NCBI GenBank assembly: GCA_963070105.1
Contig: OY718807.1
Location: 3,631,001 to 3,695,000 of the forward strand
DNA: 64,000 bases
Direction of reading: 5' to 3'
DNA from: Litomosoides sigmodontis
Taxonomy: Eukaryota; Nematoda; Chromadorea; Rhabditida; Onchocercidae
A program made the translations under genes and the position numbers. Each line of letters starts with the position of its first letter. The first letter of the stretch is position 1. The notes below the pieces were generated by a model. That model was not told the origin of the DNA, made no database searches, and saw nothing but the letters and a program-made list of their open reading frames with translations. Positions 23,480 to 35,286 of this stretch are shown here, piece after piece.

Positions 23480-26400
23480 CTATAAAATGTGAAAGATAAT
23501 CATGGAATATAGCATGTAGGAAATTAGCTTCTGAGGAGAGCTTCTTGTCGTTTCAACGTCCGGTGCTTGCAGCACGACGCTTGGCTTAGGTGCGCTTGTG
23601 CTGCCACTTTGCGAATCAGATCCTTCTGTAGCTAATGACCCGATGCTAATGGTATCTCGGTGAGAGCCGGCGACGTCCACCACCACTATTGCTTCACTTT
23701 CGTCAGAGCCGCTTCCTTCATCCGGAAACTCATCCTAAGTGCTGGATTGTTACATTTTTAGAAATGTAAAATAAACGTGCTTTGAAATATCACAGGTTTT
23801 ATTAGAATAAAATGGAAATAATAGAAAAAGCTTACCCCATCTTCATCATCAACGGAAACGTATGAATTGCCGTTACCGCTCGCTTCGACATCGATGTCAG
23901 TACTTTCATTGTACGGCCATCTCCCGTCGTAACTGTCCAGCAATCGATTGGAAAGCATTAGCAATTTCAATCTCTCAGTTAAAAATACACCTGGAATTTT
24001 TGATGAAAGGTAAAACGAGCTCAGCATTTTAGGAAGAGCTGAAATTGTTTTGAGAAAGAAACGGTCAGAATGAAATGAATTTTTGAGATAAAATTGAACA
24101 AGCTCTTAAACAAATATTCGACATTCATTAGAAAATTAATTCTTATTTTTACTCGTTGTAAAATTTGTTCCAATGCCGCCATCGAACATTTCAGTCACAG
24201 TGTTCAAATTATTCACTACTTTTGTTCCATCCCAACAAGTGTCATCATTATTCGTTGCTGCTGACCAGGTGGCATTGATGCAAGAAAGTTGTGGACCAAT
24301 TTTCCAGAATCCTCGAGACTCTTCTAGCTAGACAGCAAGAGTAAGTAAAGTAAACTGATATTAATAAGCAAACAAACAGCCGCAGTGAAAGTAATACAGA
24401 CCTTTCCGATAAACGAAGTAAGCAGTTGCGACTGAGCATTTGTTAGGGCAGCCGAAAAATCGGGTAACGGTTCCGGTTGCGTTTTAAGTGCGGTAGCCTC
24501 GTGTTTTACTGATTGCTTGCTATCTTTTCTTAAACACTTACGTGCAATCTGAAATTAACACTGCTCAGTTGTCTGTTTTAAATATGTATTGTTTCATTAG
24601 ACTGAGCAAAAAAAATTTGAAATTTAAAGTTTTGTAATTTAACCACTCATTGTTGCGTGAAAATAACTCATTTTTCGCTATCTTTGATTAAAGGAAAAGT
24701 TGTGAAAATATTAGAAATGGAGAACTGTTACACTTCACATTGCTACACATCCACGCCTTAAATTCGGTCATTTTGAGTCGATAGAGCACCTAATATGAAT
24801 TGAGTAAATTAAGCGATATTATCCATTGTGACCGCTTCTTTCCCTGATTTGCAATCCACGTAATCCACTCGGAAAAATTCATAGACCGTCTCGATGGAAG
24901 GGATTAAAAAGAAATAATTAAATGAAATACCCTTGAAGATATCATTGGAGCCTTTTCCTGAAATACCATGATACTTTCGGAGATTTGCACTGCAAGTGGA
25001 ATCAGAATAGCCATCACATTATATGATCCACGTAGACGTTTGGCCAATTTTGTCAAAGCTTCTGCAACCGATAATCGAAGTGATATTCATTTCAGATTGA
25101 TTTCAGGTTTTCAATGATTTACTTATGCCCTTTGTTATTAACAACATTTTACACTCCGTTGATTATTTCTAAAGTTCTCAATCAACTAACAATACCTTTG
25201 CTAACTTATAAATTATTTTTGCAAAAATTAATTTTATTGTATTGCATACAAAAGTTTAGTATTTATTAGTAAATCAATTATTTGTTCCCTTTAAAAATAT
25301 GAAATTTAAAAATCTGCTTTGGAAAGAGTTCATCAGTTAATGTAGAACAAAACCCTCCCCCCCCCCTCCCCCCCCCCCTCCCCTCCCCATGATTGCAATA
25401 TGAATTATTGCGTCAACTTATTTGTAAAACTAATTGCGAGGAAATAATTCAATCACAACAGTCTGTAATATTTGAATAGTGAAAGTTGCAAGATGACTGA
25501 TGAATTATGATTTAATTTGTGCCATATAATGTGATAGCAGACAATTATTAGGCAAGTTGATAAGCTAACAGTTGTGATCAATGATTCGTAACAGATTTGC
25601 GAAAATGGACCGGAAATGTCCAAGTGAATTGAATGTTCGAAATTGAATTTGAAAATTTTTTAACTAAAATTAAATGAATGAAATGAAGGAGAAAGGCGTG
25701 CCAATAAATTGCTGCCACGTGTTCTCGATGACGATGTAATCGGTGAAGCATTTGTTTATTGTATCGAAGCAGTACAACTGACATGGCTTCAGCGATTTGT
25801 TCAGTGTAATTCGTCCAGCTGCCGGCAAACAGTATGTGCAGTACTTCATTTGCGTTGCTGCAATTTGACAATCGGTTGACAGTTCTCTCTGAAATTGCTT
25901 CAAGCGCTTATGAATTCATCGGCGCGCACTTGTCATTTCGAAATTTCGACTGATTTTCGCAGCAATTGAATTAATATGTTAAACTGCTAATGGAAAAAAA
26001 TAGCTGATATTTTCAATAGTTTCTCTAGCATGGTTTCTCAGCCTTAAAAGTATAGTAGACAACTGATGGAGATTCATGCTTAGTAATGATTGATTAAATT
26101 AAGCAGGAGAGATGAATTTGTAGGATTATATATAACCTGCAAAATATCCTGAAGAATATCGGACGATGACTTCAGAGCATGGGTTAATGATCTTGCAGCT
26201 CCTAAACTTCTTTCAAGTTGCCGCATCATTTTCAATGGTATATCACCGAATGCTTCCAATGCAAGGGAATTCTTTGAGCAGTCAGAACTATCCTCTCTAA
26301 TTTCATCCTAAAAAACTCGAACCAAAAACTTCGCCAAAATATCACCCTTTCTTTGAAGATTTAAATATTCCAGCAAATTTTCTGCGACAATTTATAAAAG

Positions 26401-27981
26401 CAAAGTATAGGAACAAATTATTGATTGTGATTTGGAAATTGAAAAATAAATGTTATTTTAGTCAAAAATGAAATTTAACCGCTGGATTAAGGATGAGCAG
26501 TAAAGTTCGGAAGAGATCGAAGAAAAATCGGTCTAAAATGGATTTTAGAGAAATATGCTTTTGTCTTGCGTAGAATTCTCGCAAATCGTCAAAAAATATA
26601 TCAAAGATCTAAAATCTGAAATATCGTCATCTCATTTACGTGAATGAAAATTTATCAAAGATTTGTTAGTTGTGCTACTGACTAGCAATAATATCATGTA
26701 GCATATCAGTTACAAAAACGTTAAATTTGCAAGTAGCGGGAAATTTGACAGTTACAAATGTATCTAATACAGAAGTTGTACTTTCACACTCTTTGAACAA
26801 TTTTCAAAAAAATGAAATTTTGAAATTAAAAATGAAATAAATTCTAATGATATCTGTTGCTGTATGCGTTGATGAAATTAGCACCTGCGCATTTGACTGA
26901 TAAAGTGGTCCGTATGTTCGGGTAAACATTACGTGTAGTTGCTTTCTCGACGCGTCAATTCCCTCCTTGTACTGCTCTAAATAATGAGAAAATGGCGCTA
27001 GGTTTACTGTAAATGGTAAAAGTTTTAAGCGAGGTGCTACGGTAATGCTCAATTTGCACTGTTCCGCTACAGAAATCCCCCCAAGCGACATTTCCCATTA
27101 TTCTTTTACCGTATTTATTACCGTATAAGAGGTGAATTTTTGAGGAATGAGTAAATGTTATGGTGGAAGAGTGCTGTGATTGGTTCTGAGAGGAAAAAAA
27201 ATATTGTGCATGAAGTGAAAGTTTTAAATTTTCATAAAATTGAAAAGCATACTATCGAAGAGTTGATAGTGATGTGTGAGTGATTGCTTCAGTTCTATAA
27301 TCCGGTCCTGATAAACGGTTGCTAATTCCTGCTTCATCCGATTGAACATAATCGTTTCAATTTCCTCCGTGCAACAGCTTCCATTGATGGATTGTGACAT
27401 TCGCGTGCACACTGATAGGTTCACATCTGTGCATGCAATCAATGCTTTTGCAAACACTTCCACGCATGCATTTAAAAGAGCAAAATGTTTTTAAAATAAT
27501 ACCATTTGTGCTTTGGTTCTTCTTTGATTTAATTTATACTAATTAGTTAATTGAATTAACTTAATTTCAAACTTGCTAATCACTTTGTCTGATTTAACTC
27601 TGTACGCTTCTTTTTTCCATAAATTTATTATTTTGATGGGAATTGAAAGCGAAAATTACGGTAATGTGGGGATGGGCACAGTGTGCACATAATCGTTTAC
27701 AGAGTGATTAACGAGGAGCCGTGGAACACTTAGATTAGAGAGCTCAAATAAGTTGAATGAAATTAAGTGAATTTATTTTCATCAAAAATTGATTGCTCTG
27801 AATTTGATCTGATAATGGTTCATATAACAGATGTTGATTAGATAGTAGAAAGTTCAGTCTTACCAAAAAGAAGCTTGTCTGGAACGGCTACTTGCTGAAT
27901 GAAAGATGTTCGGCGCAAATGACTGCATAAGGGATGGACAAGTGGGCTTAAAATTAATGCTATCAATGGATGACATCGCAT
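23480..27981 (-). CDS. Glypican, GPI-anchored heparan sulfate proteoglycan
   Basis: Cell-surface proteoglycan core that modulates Wnt, BMP and related signals; C. elegans has two, gpn-1 and lon-2, and which one this is stays open. Recognised exons: 27981-27864 (signal peptide MRCHPLIALILSPLVHPLCS), 27426-27253 (SINGSCCTEEIE, glypican N-terminal CC motif), 26976-26885 (FTRTYGPLYQSNAQ), ~26532-26480, 26307-26137 (EAFGDIPLKMMRQLERS), 25888-~25698 (MKYCTYCLPAAG, KPCQLYCFDTINKC), 25060-24931 (LAKRLRGSYNVMAILIP, QISESIMVFQE), 24548-24402, 24327-24153 (TCWDGTKV, with N-glycosylation sites), 24038-23836, 23734-23480. The C-terminal part has Ser-Gly sites in acidic context (VEASGNG, DEGSGSDESE, SQSGSTS) suited to heparan sulfate attachment, and ends in a hydrophobic GPI-signal-like tail (ISYMLYSMIIFHIL). 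The start lies directly after CCTTCAG, a likely trans-splice acceptor. The 26532 exon and the donor after 25698 are not fully resolved; an additional exon near 24.76 kb is possible. Confidence 0.9.
25353..25388. repeat. Poly-C tract
   Basis: A 36-base run of C broken only by single Ts, in a glypican intron. Strikingly GC-rich for this AT-rich region. On the minus (transcribed) strand it is a G-run that could form a G-quadruplex. Confidence 0.9.
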
Positions 27982-28745
27982 TCTCCTGAAGGAATAGAAA
28001 GAAATCTAGGATGGAAAGGACATCTCTATGTTTGCAACGTTATGGATACGTGAGATGACAGTTGTTCGCATAGGCAGATCGTAAAACAAAACTGAAATTG
28101 AAGTGGTAGGTGAAGGGCAAAAAAACAAGTGGCAAAGAAATAAGTTTAAAATGAGCATGAAAGGCGAGATGAGTTTTGCAAAAGGTAATTTAACGTTGCG
28201 GTTAGAGAACATTTAGCTGTGATGGGTGTACGGAACTTATTAAGAAACATACAACGTGTTCTACGAAACAATATGAAACCACGCCCTGTACGTGTTCGTA
28301 AGCTTGACATTGGGGATTGAAGTGAAGGAGGATTGAGCAAGCGCGTTGTACGGTCAACAGCAAGCACGTCCAACAACACCTATGAGAATGAATGTGTGCT
28401 GTAGCAGAACTTCCTGAAATCACTATATTCTTTCAACCTGTTCCCCTTTAACTCCCTTTTTTTTTTACCTATATGAATCAATATTTATACTGCCTGCAAT
28501 CTTTGAATGGCACAAAAACAGTCTTTGATTTGTGCCGCAAATTGGAGATTTCCATTTAAACCCGGGAATCCTTTGATGTTTACCGGTTTTTGTTGTAAAC
28601 CGTAACATAAACTATCTTATCCGAGTGGCTTCAATTTTGCTCTTCTTTTTTCTAAGTTGGAAGACTACTTCTAACACACACACACATACTACCACTACCA
28701 CCTTTACAGGATGAAGGAGTCGTTATAATCGTTATCAGTCTCTTA

Positions 28746-28796
28746 CACTGATCATTAATAATCGCTGTCGATTTCATTATTAATGATCAATCAGTG
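28746..28796. repeat. Inverted repeat, 13-bp inner arms
   Basis: TGATCATTAATAA at 749-761 and TTATTAATGATCA at 777-789 (offsets from 28000) are exact reverse complements around a 15-base loop. Flanking CACTGAT and ATCAGTG are also inverted. Intergenic, upstream of the glypican gene. Confidence 0.85.
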
Positions 28797-28987
28797 ATTC
28801 GTCTCACATAGCGCAGTTCCACAGCCCTCTTCTTTCACTGCTCGTTTTCCCGTTGGAAATTCTTATCTTACCGCGAACGAAAAACAAATATTACGGGGAA
28901 TTAGAAATGTTAACAATATCTTAGTGCTTTCGAAATGAAAAAATTAATTTTATCTTTGACAAACATCCAACGCTCACTGAAGCAGTT

Positions 28988-29465
28988 ATGTGTCGTCGTA
29001 TTCAAATGGGTAAGTTGTCAAATTTATTAAATTAACCGAAAGAATTGAAAATACCAACTTTTTCAATTAAAAAAAAAAGATGGGTAAAGCATTTGCAATT
29101 TTCCATTTAATAATGCGGTGATCTGTGCAAAGCAAAAGATTGAGTATAAAAATGCAAGTAAAAGTTTTCATGACAGTTGAAAAATTACTTACCTTAAATT
29201 ATTCGTTTCAGTGTACAAAATCAAGCTTGGTTTGAAGTTCCTTTTTTTTACCTTTTTTTTTCACTTACAGTTAACTGGTTTTTTAAGCAAGAAAAAAGAT
29301 ATCGCTTTTTTAACAAGGAAAAAAATCCCTAAACTAAATTTAAGAGCGGTAAAAAAATGCAGAAAAAACTTTTTCATGCCTTTGAATTTTCCATTAAAGT
29401 GTTTAGCGAAACACTGCAATGAATCACTGTTCAAAAGACAGTACCGACAATTAACAAGAAATTAA
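28988..29465 (+). CDS. Possible small basic protein (low confidence)
   Basis: A short exon MCRRIQM (ATG at 28988, donor GGGTAAGTTG) can be joined in frame to an exon after CGTTTCAG near 29211, giving about 92 residues ending at a TAA at 29465. The product is very Lys/Arg/Phe-rich (TRKKIPKLNLRAVKKCRKN) and Lys codons dominate, as in random A-rich sequence. No family is recognised. This may be a chance ORF. Confidence 0.2.
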
Positions 29466-30461
29466 TTTTCCACACCGTTCACCCTTCTCTTTTCCACACA
29501 GAAAATTTCAAAAAAATTGCAAAATTTTACACTGTCATAATTTTCCATCTCTTTTTTTGCTAGACATCCAGCACTCTTTTGTTTTCGATGTTTCAGTTTC
29601 AGTTGAAATTTCAGTGCGCTTAAACTGATAGCATTGTTGGATTGAAAATTATACGTAGTTGCAGTTCTGACGGCATATTAAAGAATCTTGCACAGTTGTA
29701 ATCCAAACAGATAGCTACAAAAGCGATTCATTTTGCAATGCAAAAGAACAGAATGAATTAGAATGGAAATTTCATTTGAAATCTTGCAGAGTGAATGATT
29801 AATAAATATTTATTTAGTTAAATCATCAAAAAATCGGGCAGTAAAAAGTTGAAAATCGCTTGAAAAGACTGCAAAGTCGGGAATTTAATCAATTCTTTGC
29901 TACTTCATTGCCCGTTGATCGAAGCTTAAACTGTCTTCTTCTCGACGCTATTCAACTGTAATTAGCACACTGTTGCAAAGTGATCGAAATATTTTGCTCA
30001 TTGAAAGTTCCTTTATCATTTAGTTTACTCATTTTAAATCCTAATATTTGGTTGCTAGTACTTCTGTGATTTAAGCTTTCGTGCTGAAATAGCAGAAGAA
30101 AAACTGTGAACAGTAAGGGTACGAACAGTAAACTTAATGATCGATTCTTTTCTAAATTTTATAATTAGTCAAAATCACTAATTCCGACACTTTTGAATAA
30201 TTCAGTTTGGTGTTTTTCCAAGTGTGCATTCAACCGGATGCGGAAATGGCTGTTCACCTCAACTAACTAACTTGCTACTTAAATTATTAATGCGAAATAA
30301 CCTTAGCTGCATTGCTTGATTAATACTAAAAGTATTTGTAACGTTTTTCAGCGCTGTCATTCTCGCATTCTTAGCAGTCAACGAAACCGAGTCAAATGAG
30401 TCAATCATTTAAAAAAAAAAAAAATAAAGAAAAATGATAAATTCGGTGAACGAACTAACCG

Positions 30462-30616
30462 AAATCCATCGGTGAAGTGCCTTCCGAAGATGTTTCCTTC
30501 CAACAACGTTACTGACAACTTGAAGAAATTGGAGTGTTTCGAAATCCAACATTTTAAATTCCACCATTTTGCTCGTCTGTGACAAAGGTACTTTCTCCTC
30601 CTCACTCACTGATATG
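30462..30616 (-). CDS. Orphan exon candidate (unassigned)
   Basis: An open stretch between a good acceptor (AATTTTCAG) and a GT donor encodes MVEFKMLDFETLQFLQVVSN followed by VVGRKHLRKALHRWIS. Composition looks protein-like, but I found neither a convincing upstream start exon nor a downstream partner. It could be part of a lost gene or an isolated exon of an unrecognised minus-strand gene. Confidence 0.25.
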
Positions 30617-30955
30617 TAGCTGAAAATTTTAATTTAAATTTGCATTTAGATAACTTTAAGTTGAATTCATTCAAAATTTCTCAGTTCTAGAACAAAATAA
30701 AAATCATATCAGCCATCCATTCGTCTTGCAATGCATCACTCTTGCGTTAGTAGCGAATTTCAGTCACAGTGATACTTACACTTTTCTTTCTATTTCTCCA
30801 AATTTTAAATATGCAAATTTCGGGTCCTTCTCTTTTGGATAGTTTCGGAATATTGCTTACTCTCTTATGGTTAGAATGCCACTTTGACTATTCTATTATT
30901 TGACCAGAAAAGCAATTCTGAACTGATTCCGTCCATCTCTTACTTTAACAGCAAA

Positions 30956-31059
30956 TACCAAGTTAAACTGATGGTTCCAAGTTAAACTGATATAGAATGA
31001 GTTCCAAGTTAAACTGATATAGTTCCAAGTTAAACTGAAATACCGAGTTAAACTGATAC
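30956..31059. repeat. Five-copy short tandem array, core AGTTAAACTGA
   Basis: The core AGTTAAACTGA recurs at 30961, 30980, 31007, 31028 and 31046, the middle copies as GTTCCAAGTTAAACTGATAT. It lies about 100 bp upstream of a candidate first exon (31160-31230) of the TRMT13 transcript, so it may be a promoter element or a simple tandem expansion. Confidence 0.8.
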
Positions 31060-31159
31060 TTCCTGTTCAATCAGCAAATTATCTATCGCTTATTTGCATC
31101 GATTCGTAACATTTTCACACCGATCCTAGAGAGCTGTTGCATTAACACCAGCACTTTGT

Positions 31160-31230
31160 ATGGAGATGTTCCGCGGACAGCCGGGACTTTGTGGGAGTTC
31201 TCGAGTGGTTTCGGTCATTTATTTTGAGAG
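31160..31230 (+). other. Candidate 5' exon upstream of TRMT13
   Basis: An ATG-started open stretch (MEMFRGQPGLCGSSRVV) ends at a strong donor, GAGAG|GTAAGTTT. Its phase (2) does not fit the TRMT13 frame through the acceptor at about 31640, so it is better read as a 5' UTR exon, with or without a short upstream ORF, than as coding sequence. Confidence 0.3.
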
Positions 31231-31667
31231 GTAAGTTTACGATTAAGGCGCTTTATGTTTGATGACATATGATTAGCCATTTACTAGTGATTCTCTATGT
31301 CGCTTGAGATAAAGAGTGCTCTTTAATAGCCCAAGTGATCTTTGTTACTTTATGCACATGGAAAATTACCTATCGTTGTGGTAAAAAAAGGTTTTCAAAG
31401 GTCAGTGCATGTAGCATGATGATGTACTGATGGAACAGTTGAAAAAAATAGGTGAACGGCGTATATTAAATGCGGTTTTTGCATAATTCAGAAATCTGTT
31501 GTGTGTAATTTGAGCATATGCAGACCTTTGGATTTGTCTTTAATAACATAGCGATTAAAATCGGAAAATTGTTTTAATGTCGCTACTGTTGCTGTTCATT
31601 TGAACTTTGTAGAAAGTTCCAAATTGAAACTAATTTTTTAGACATCTTTTGTTTATTTCTACGGGTC

Positions 31668-33785
31668 ATGGAACGCTGTTCATTTCTTTTGAAAAAGAAA
31701 AACCGAAAATGTCGGATGCTGGCGAAATATGGCCAAAAATACTGTGGAGAACATGCCATTTACGATGAAGCGAATGAGGTTTCCAATCTTAGTTTTATAA
31801 ATGAGATCACTGTGAACTTTTTGTAATTTTCTTTTATTTTTTTACGCTTCATTTTCATAACTCATTTATTTTCTATCAAAGAACACTTTAAAGGAGTCTC
31901 TCAATTTGACAACTATTTGTGTTTCTTTTGCAGTTTTCAGGATCGTGTAGTTTGTCCGAATGATCCCAAACATACAGTGAACAAAACACAATTGCAGAAA
32001 CATTTAACTTCTCGGTGTAATAGCCGTTTACCTCAGGAGCCTTGGGTTCTTGAAAATTTAAATCTAACAGGTTCATTCTTCTTATTTTCCATTGCAGTTT
32101 AATTAAGTAGCTTTCGCCGGATATATTAACGACAAATGTTTGTCTAATAATGTGAGCTCTATGATAAAATTTATAAAATTAAAAAAATATTTGAAGAATC
32201 AGCAAAGGAAGTGGAGCCGTGGTATCGTCCTACAAATAATGAACTGTTGAGAATGCGGGAAATCATCGAAGGAATATACGACCGGATAGCTGATGATATT
32301 ACAGATTCCTTTCTGAAAAATGATTATATTGAAAGTTGTGCTGCAGATCTTTCAAGAGTAAATAAAAAACATGTCTGGCAAATATCATCAATAATAGGTT
32401 ATTTCCATAATTCAGTCCCTTGCCAAAAATATGCATGCCAGTTGGAATTTTAGATTTTGTCTTTTTCTGTTTGTGCCTAGTTTATTCTATTTTAGTTTTT
32501 AATTTTCACTATGTTCAATTTTTACAGAACATCTGAAAGCAGTCGATTTGCTGCATAACGATGAGCGGTGGTGTATGATAGATTTTGGAACTGGTAAAGC
32601 AGAACTTTCCTACTGGATGGCCAAAATTGCGCCTAAATGCCGGTTTCTACTGATTGAGAAGTTAGGCTCAAGAAATAAATTTGATAATAAAATTCGCAAG
32701 GTAAATGCTCACATTCTTGATCTAAATTTTTAATTAAATATGGGCACTTTAAAATGAAAATGATACATTAGCACTCACTGATGTCGAATGTAGTGATGTA
32801 TTTTTCCGACGACTTTTAACTTTTTACAATAAAAACTATTTCAAATTCAGGAACTGGGTGCGGTATGCTTCGAACGACTACGTTGCTCGGTAGAGCATCT
32901 TGATCTGTCAAGAATTGATTTAATTCGGGTGAGTTACTGAATAATTAAAAATGATTTAGGGAAAAAATTAACGACTGACACAGGGGTTGCTACCAAATTA
33001 AAGCTGAAATTTTTAAACTTTAATTATTTGTTACCTAGAATTTATGTTTTTTCAGCATGTAAATATAAAGCCTTCCTTAAAAATTCTAGAATGTGGATAA
33101 TACAGCAGCGGTATGCAAACATTTCTGTGGTGCTGCCACAGATTTTGGCATCCGATGTTTAATGAATGGAGTGGAAAATGGCTTGAATATATGTGGATTT
33201 GTTTTAGCACCATGTTGTCATCATCGAACTACGTACAAAGAGGTGAATAAACTAAATTTATTTAAAAATGGGGCATTTTTCAGTAATGCAAGAACACATC
33301 GAAATTTGTAAATTTTCATATTGGATATTCTCGTTTTTTAGTATGTTGGCCGTACCTTCTTGGAATCTCATGGCATTTGCTGCGCCAATGAATTCTCAGC
33401 TCTGAGGCATATTTCAACATGGGCCGTTTGTGGTTTCTCCAGTCAGGTATTTACAAAAGTTTTCTCAGTCGTGAAAAATATTAGTTACAAAATTTATAAA
33501 ATTGCAAAACCTTATTCTCTTCAGGAGAATTTTGATAGTGATGTCCCTGTTTTATCTCATTTGCTGCAGTCGGAAAATTTTGATCAGCAGAAAACAATGT
33601 TGGAAAGTATGCCTTTGAATTCGGCAGAGAAAGAACTTCTTGGACAGAAAGCAAAAGCGGTTTTGGAATTTGGTCGAGTCGTAGAACTTCGGAAATTTGG
33701 ATATGATGTTTCCTTGTGCAGATATGTAGAAAGAACTGTTTCTCCTGAAAATTTGCTTATTGTAGGAAGGAAGCGGTGGAAATAA
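31668..33785 (+). CDS. trmt13: tRNA:m4X modification enzyme TRMT13 (2'-O-methyltransferase)
   Basis: Methylates the 2'-O of the base at position 4 of certain tRNAs (Trm13/CCDC76 family), using S-adenosylmethionine. Eight exons with consistent phases: 31668-31778, 31941-32070, 32197-32397, 32528-32700, 32851-32928, 33090-33242, 33342-33446, 33525-33785; 403 residues. Domain order is that of the family. An N-terminal CCCH-type finger (residues 1-30, C4, C15, C26, H30 spacing in MERCSFLLKKKNRKC...YCGEH) is followed by a CHHC U11-48K-type finger (VCPNDPKHTVNKTQLQKHL...RC). The TRM13 catalytic domain carries a SAM motif, MIDFGTGKAELSYWM, and the Cys/His-rich VLAPCCHHRTTY, then AVCGFSS. Read-through of exon 1 or 2 meets stops quickly, supporting the introns. 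It lies upstream of MED31 on the same strand, about 590 bp away. Confidence 0.93.
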
Positions 33786-33926
33786 GTTATTGTTAGCGCA
33801 GTTCAATTCAAAAAGCAATTGAAAGGATTATTTTGCTTTTTCCATTTGTCTTCTAACAAGGAAATCTGTTTTTCGAATTTTTGTTGAGCTAATTTTCTTT
33901 AAAATACCTCAGAAAAATATACGACG

Positions 33927-34112
33927 CTAAATACTTCGCAAAAAATATTCTAAAAAATTGTTCATTTTTTGAACTGAAGGGCCATTCAATGGTGATTTGT
34001 TTATTTTCTGTTGTTTTCTTTGTCTAACAGTTTTGACTAAATGCCGGATGCCTTTCTGCTTTTCTAATTTTTGAGTAATAAACTTTCGTCTTTTTTTCTC
34101 AGCTTTTTTCAT
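33927..34112 (-). CDS. Small lysine-rich ORF, antisense downstream of TRMT13 (doubtful)
   Basis: ATG-started 61-codon ORF, MKKAEKKRRKFITQKLEKQK then a basic middle and NGPSVQKMNNFLEYF. The open frame extends about 18 codons upstream to a stop. The high Lys content resembles nucleolar proteins, but A-rich random sequence gives the same look. There is no splice or family support. Confidence 0.2.
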   Translation of the reverse strand: MKKAEKKRRKFITQKLEKQKGIRHLVKTVRQRKQQKINKSPLNGPSVQKMNNFLEYFLRSI

Positions 34113-34371
34113 TCTAAAGTTTTCTACTCTTCCTTCTCTTGAAGCTCCCTTCTCACATAGTTTTTAATACACAAGTTTCTCAGTAAAAAATGCTTCTTCG
34201 AATAGCACAAAGGATCTTCCAGAAATAAGCTATTCATGCTGAATTAAAAAATATGGCATGAGATGCGATGAAAGTGCGCTTGTGTTTTAGTGTAATGTGT
34301 GAGTTTTTTCCAGAAAAAGGGCTCAAATAGCAATTGATGCCTGGTTGCTTTAGAATTAGTATAAAAATTTG

Positions 34372-35286
34372 ATGAATAGAGCAACCTTTTGTTTAAAAAG
34401 CTGTAATTCTAGTTTTAGCACAAATTTCGATCGAGGGAACAATCTGGATCTTTTGCGAGGTAAGTTTTTTTATGGACTGTGTTTTTTCAAATTTTGAAAG
34501 ATTAAGCATTTTACCGTATCAAAAAGAGTCATTGAAGGATCCGGTTTAAACTCGGCTTCGGGTCCCGAAACATCTGAAGAGCAAAAGAAGCGATTCGAAA
34601 TTGAATGTGAATTTGTACAAGCTTTGGCTAATCCTCATTATTTGAATTGTACGTTTCTACACTTCACCAGACAATTTTTTTGAGCATTGTTCACGTTTTG
34701 ATGTTTTCTTTCTGCTTACTGTTTGCTCATATTCGTTGATATCAACGTTACTAAATTCAACTTCAAGTGGTTTAAACAGAAGTAATTTCAGTTCTAGCTC
34801 AGCGAGGTTATTTTAAGGAGCGCTACTTCATCAATTATTTGAAATATCTTCTATACTGGAAAAGGCCAGAGTACGCGAGGTCAGTTTTGTTAACTCCTTT
34901 ATATGCTAATTTTAACTCTTTTTCAATGTTTATTTCTCGATTTTTTGCAGAGCTTTGAAATATCCACAGTGTTTACATTTTCTTGAAGCGGTACAGAGCT
35001 CTGCCTTTCGTGAAGCGATAGCTTGCACAGCAAATGCAAAATTTATTGAAGAACAACAATTATTGCAGTGGCAATATTATACTCGTAAACGACAGCGGTT
35101 ACACGTCAGTTTTATTTATTTTAAAATGCTGTTCCGGAAGAAATTTTTTGATTTATTATAACGTTTGATATTTTTTGCATAAGTCAATTTCTTTTATAGA
35201 TGTATACATCAGAACACGATGATGACGAAGAATGGAAGCAGCAACAGCCACAACAGGGGCAGAAAGCTCCAACTACATCTTCCTAA
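34372..35286 (+). CDS. mdt-31: Mediator complex subunit MED31 (SOH1)
   Basis: Subunit of the Mediator middle module, which links regulators to RNA polymerase II. Exons 34372-34459, 34529-34648, 34792-34879, 34951-35104, 35200-35286, all in phase; 178 residues. The family core is nearly complete: FEIECEFVQALANPHYLNFL, AQRGYFKERYFINYLKYLLY, KYPQCLHFLEAV, then EQQLLQWQYYTRKRQRL, matching the SOH1 domain end to end. The N-terminus of about 50 residues (MNRATFCLKSCNSS...) is less conserved and its start is the least sure part. The C-terminal exon encodes an acidic/Gln-rich tail (DDDEEWKQQQPQQGQ). That exon overlaps, in another frame, the start of the Canopy gene. Confidence 0.93.

Noticed and set aside
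28146..28423. Minus-strand ORFs upstream of the glypican start
   Set aside because: They overlap each other in different frames, lack splice partners and have an unconvincing composition; the glypican ATG after CCTTCAG explains the region.
30956..31059. Resemblance of the AAGTTAAACTGA array to the nematode spliced leader SL1
   Set aside because: SL1 contains CCCAAGTTTGAG; the array does not match it on either strand beyond a few bases, and no SL-RNA donor or Sm site follows.
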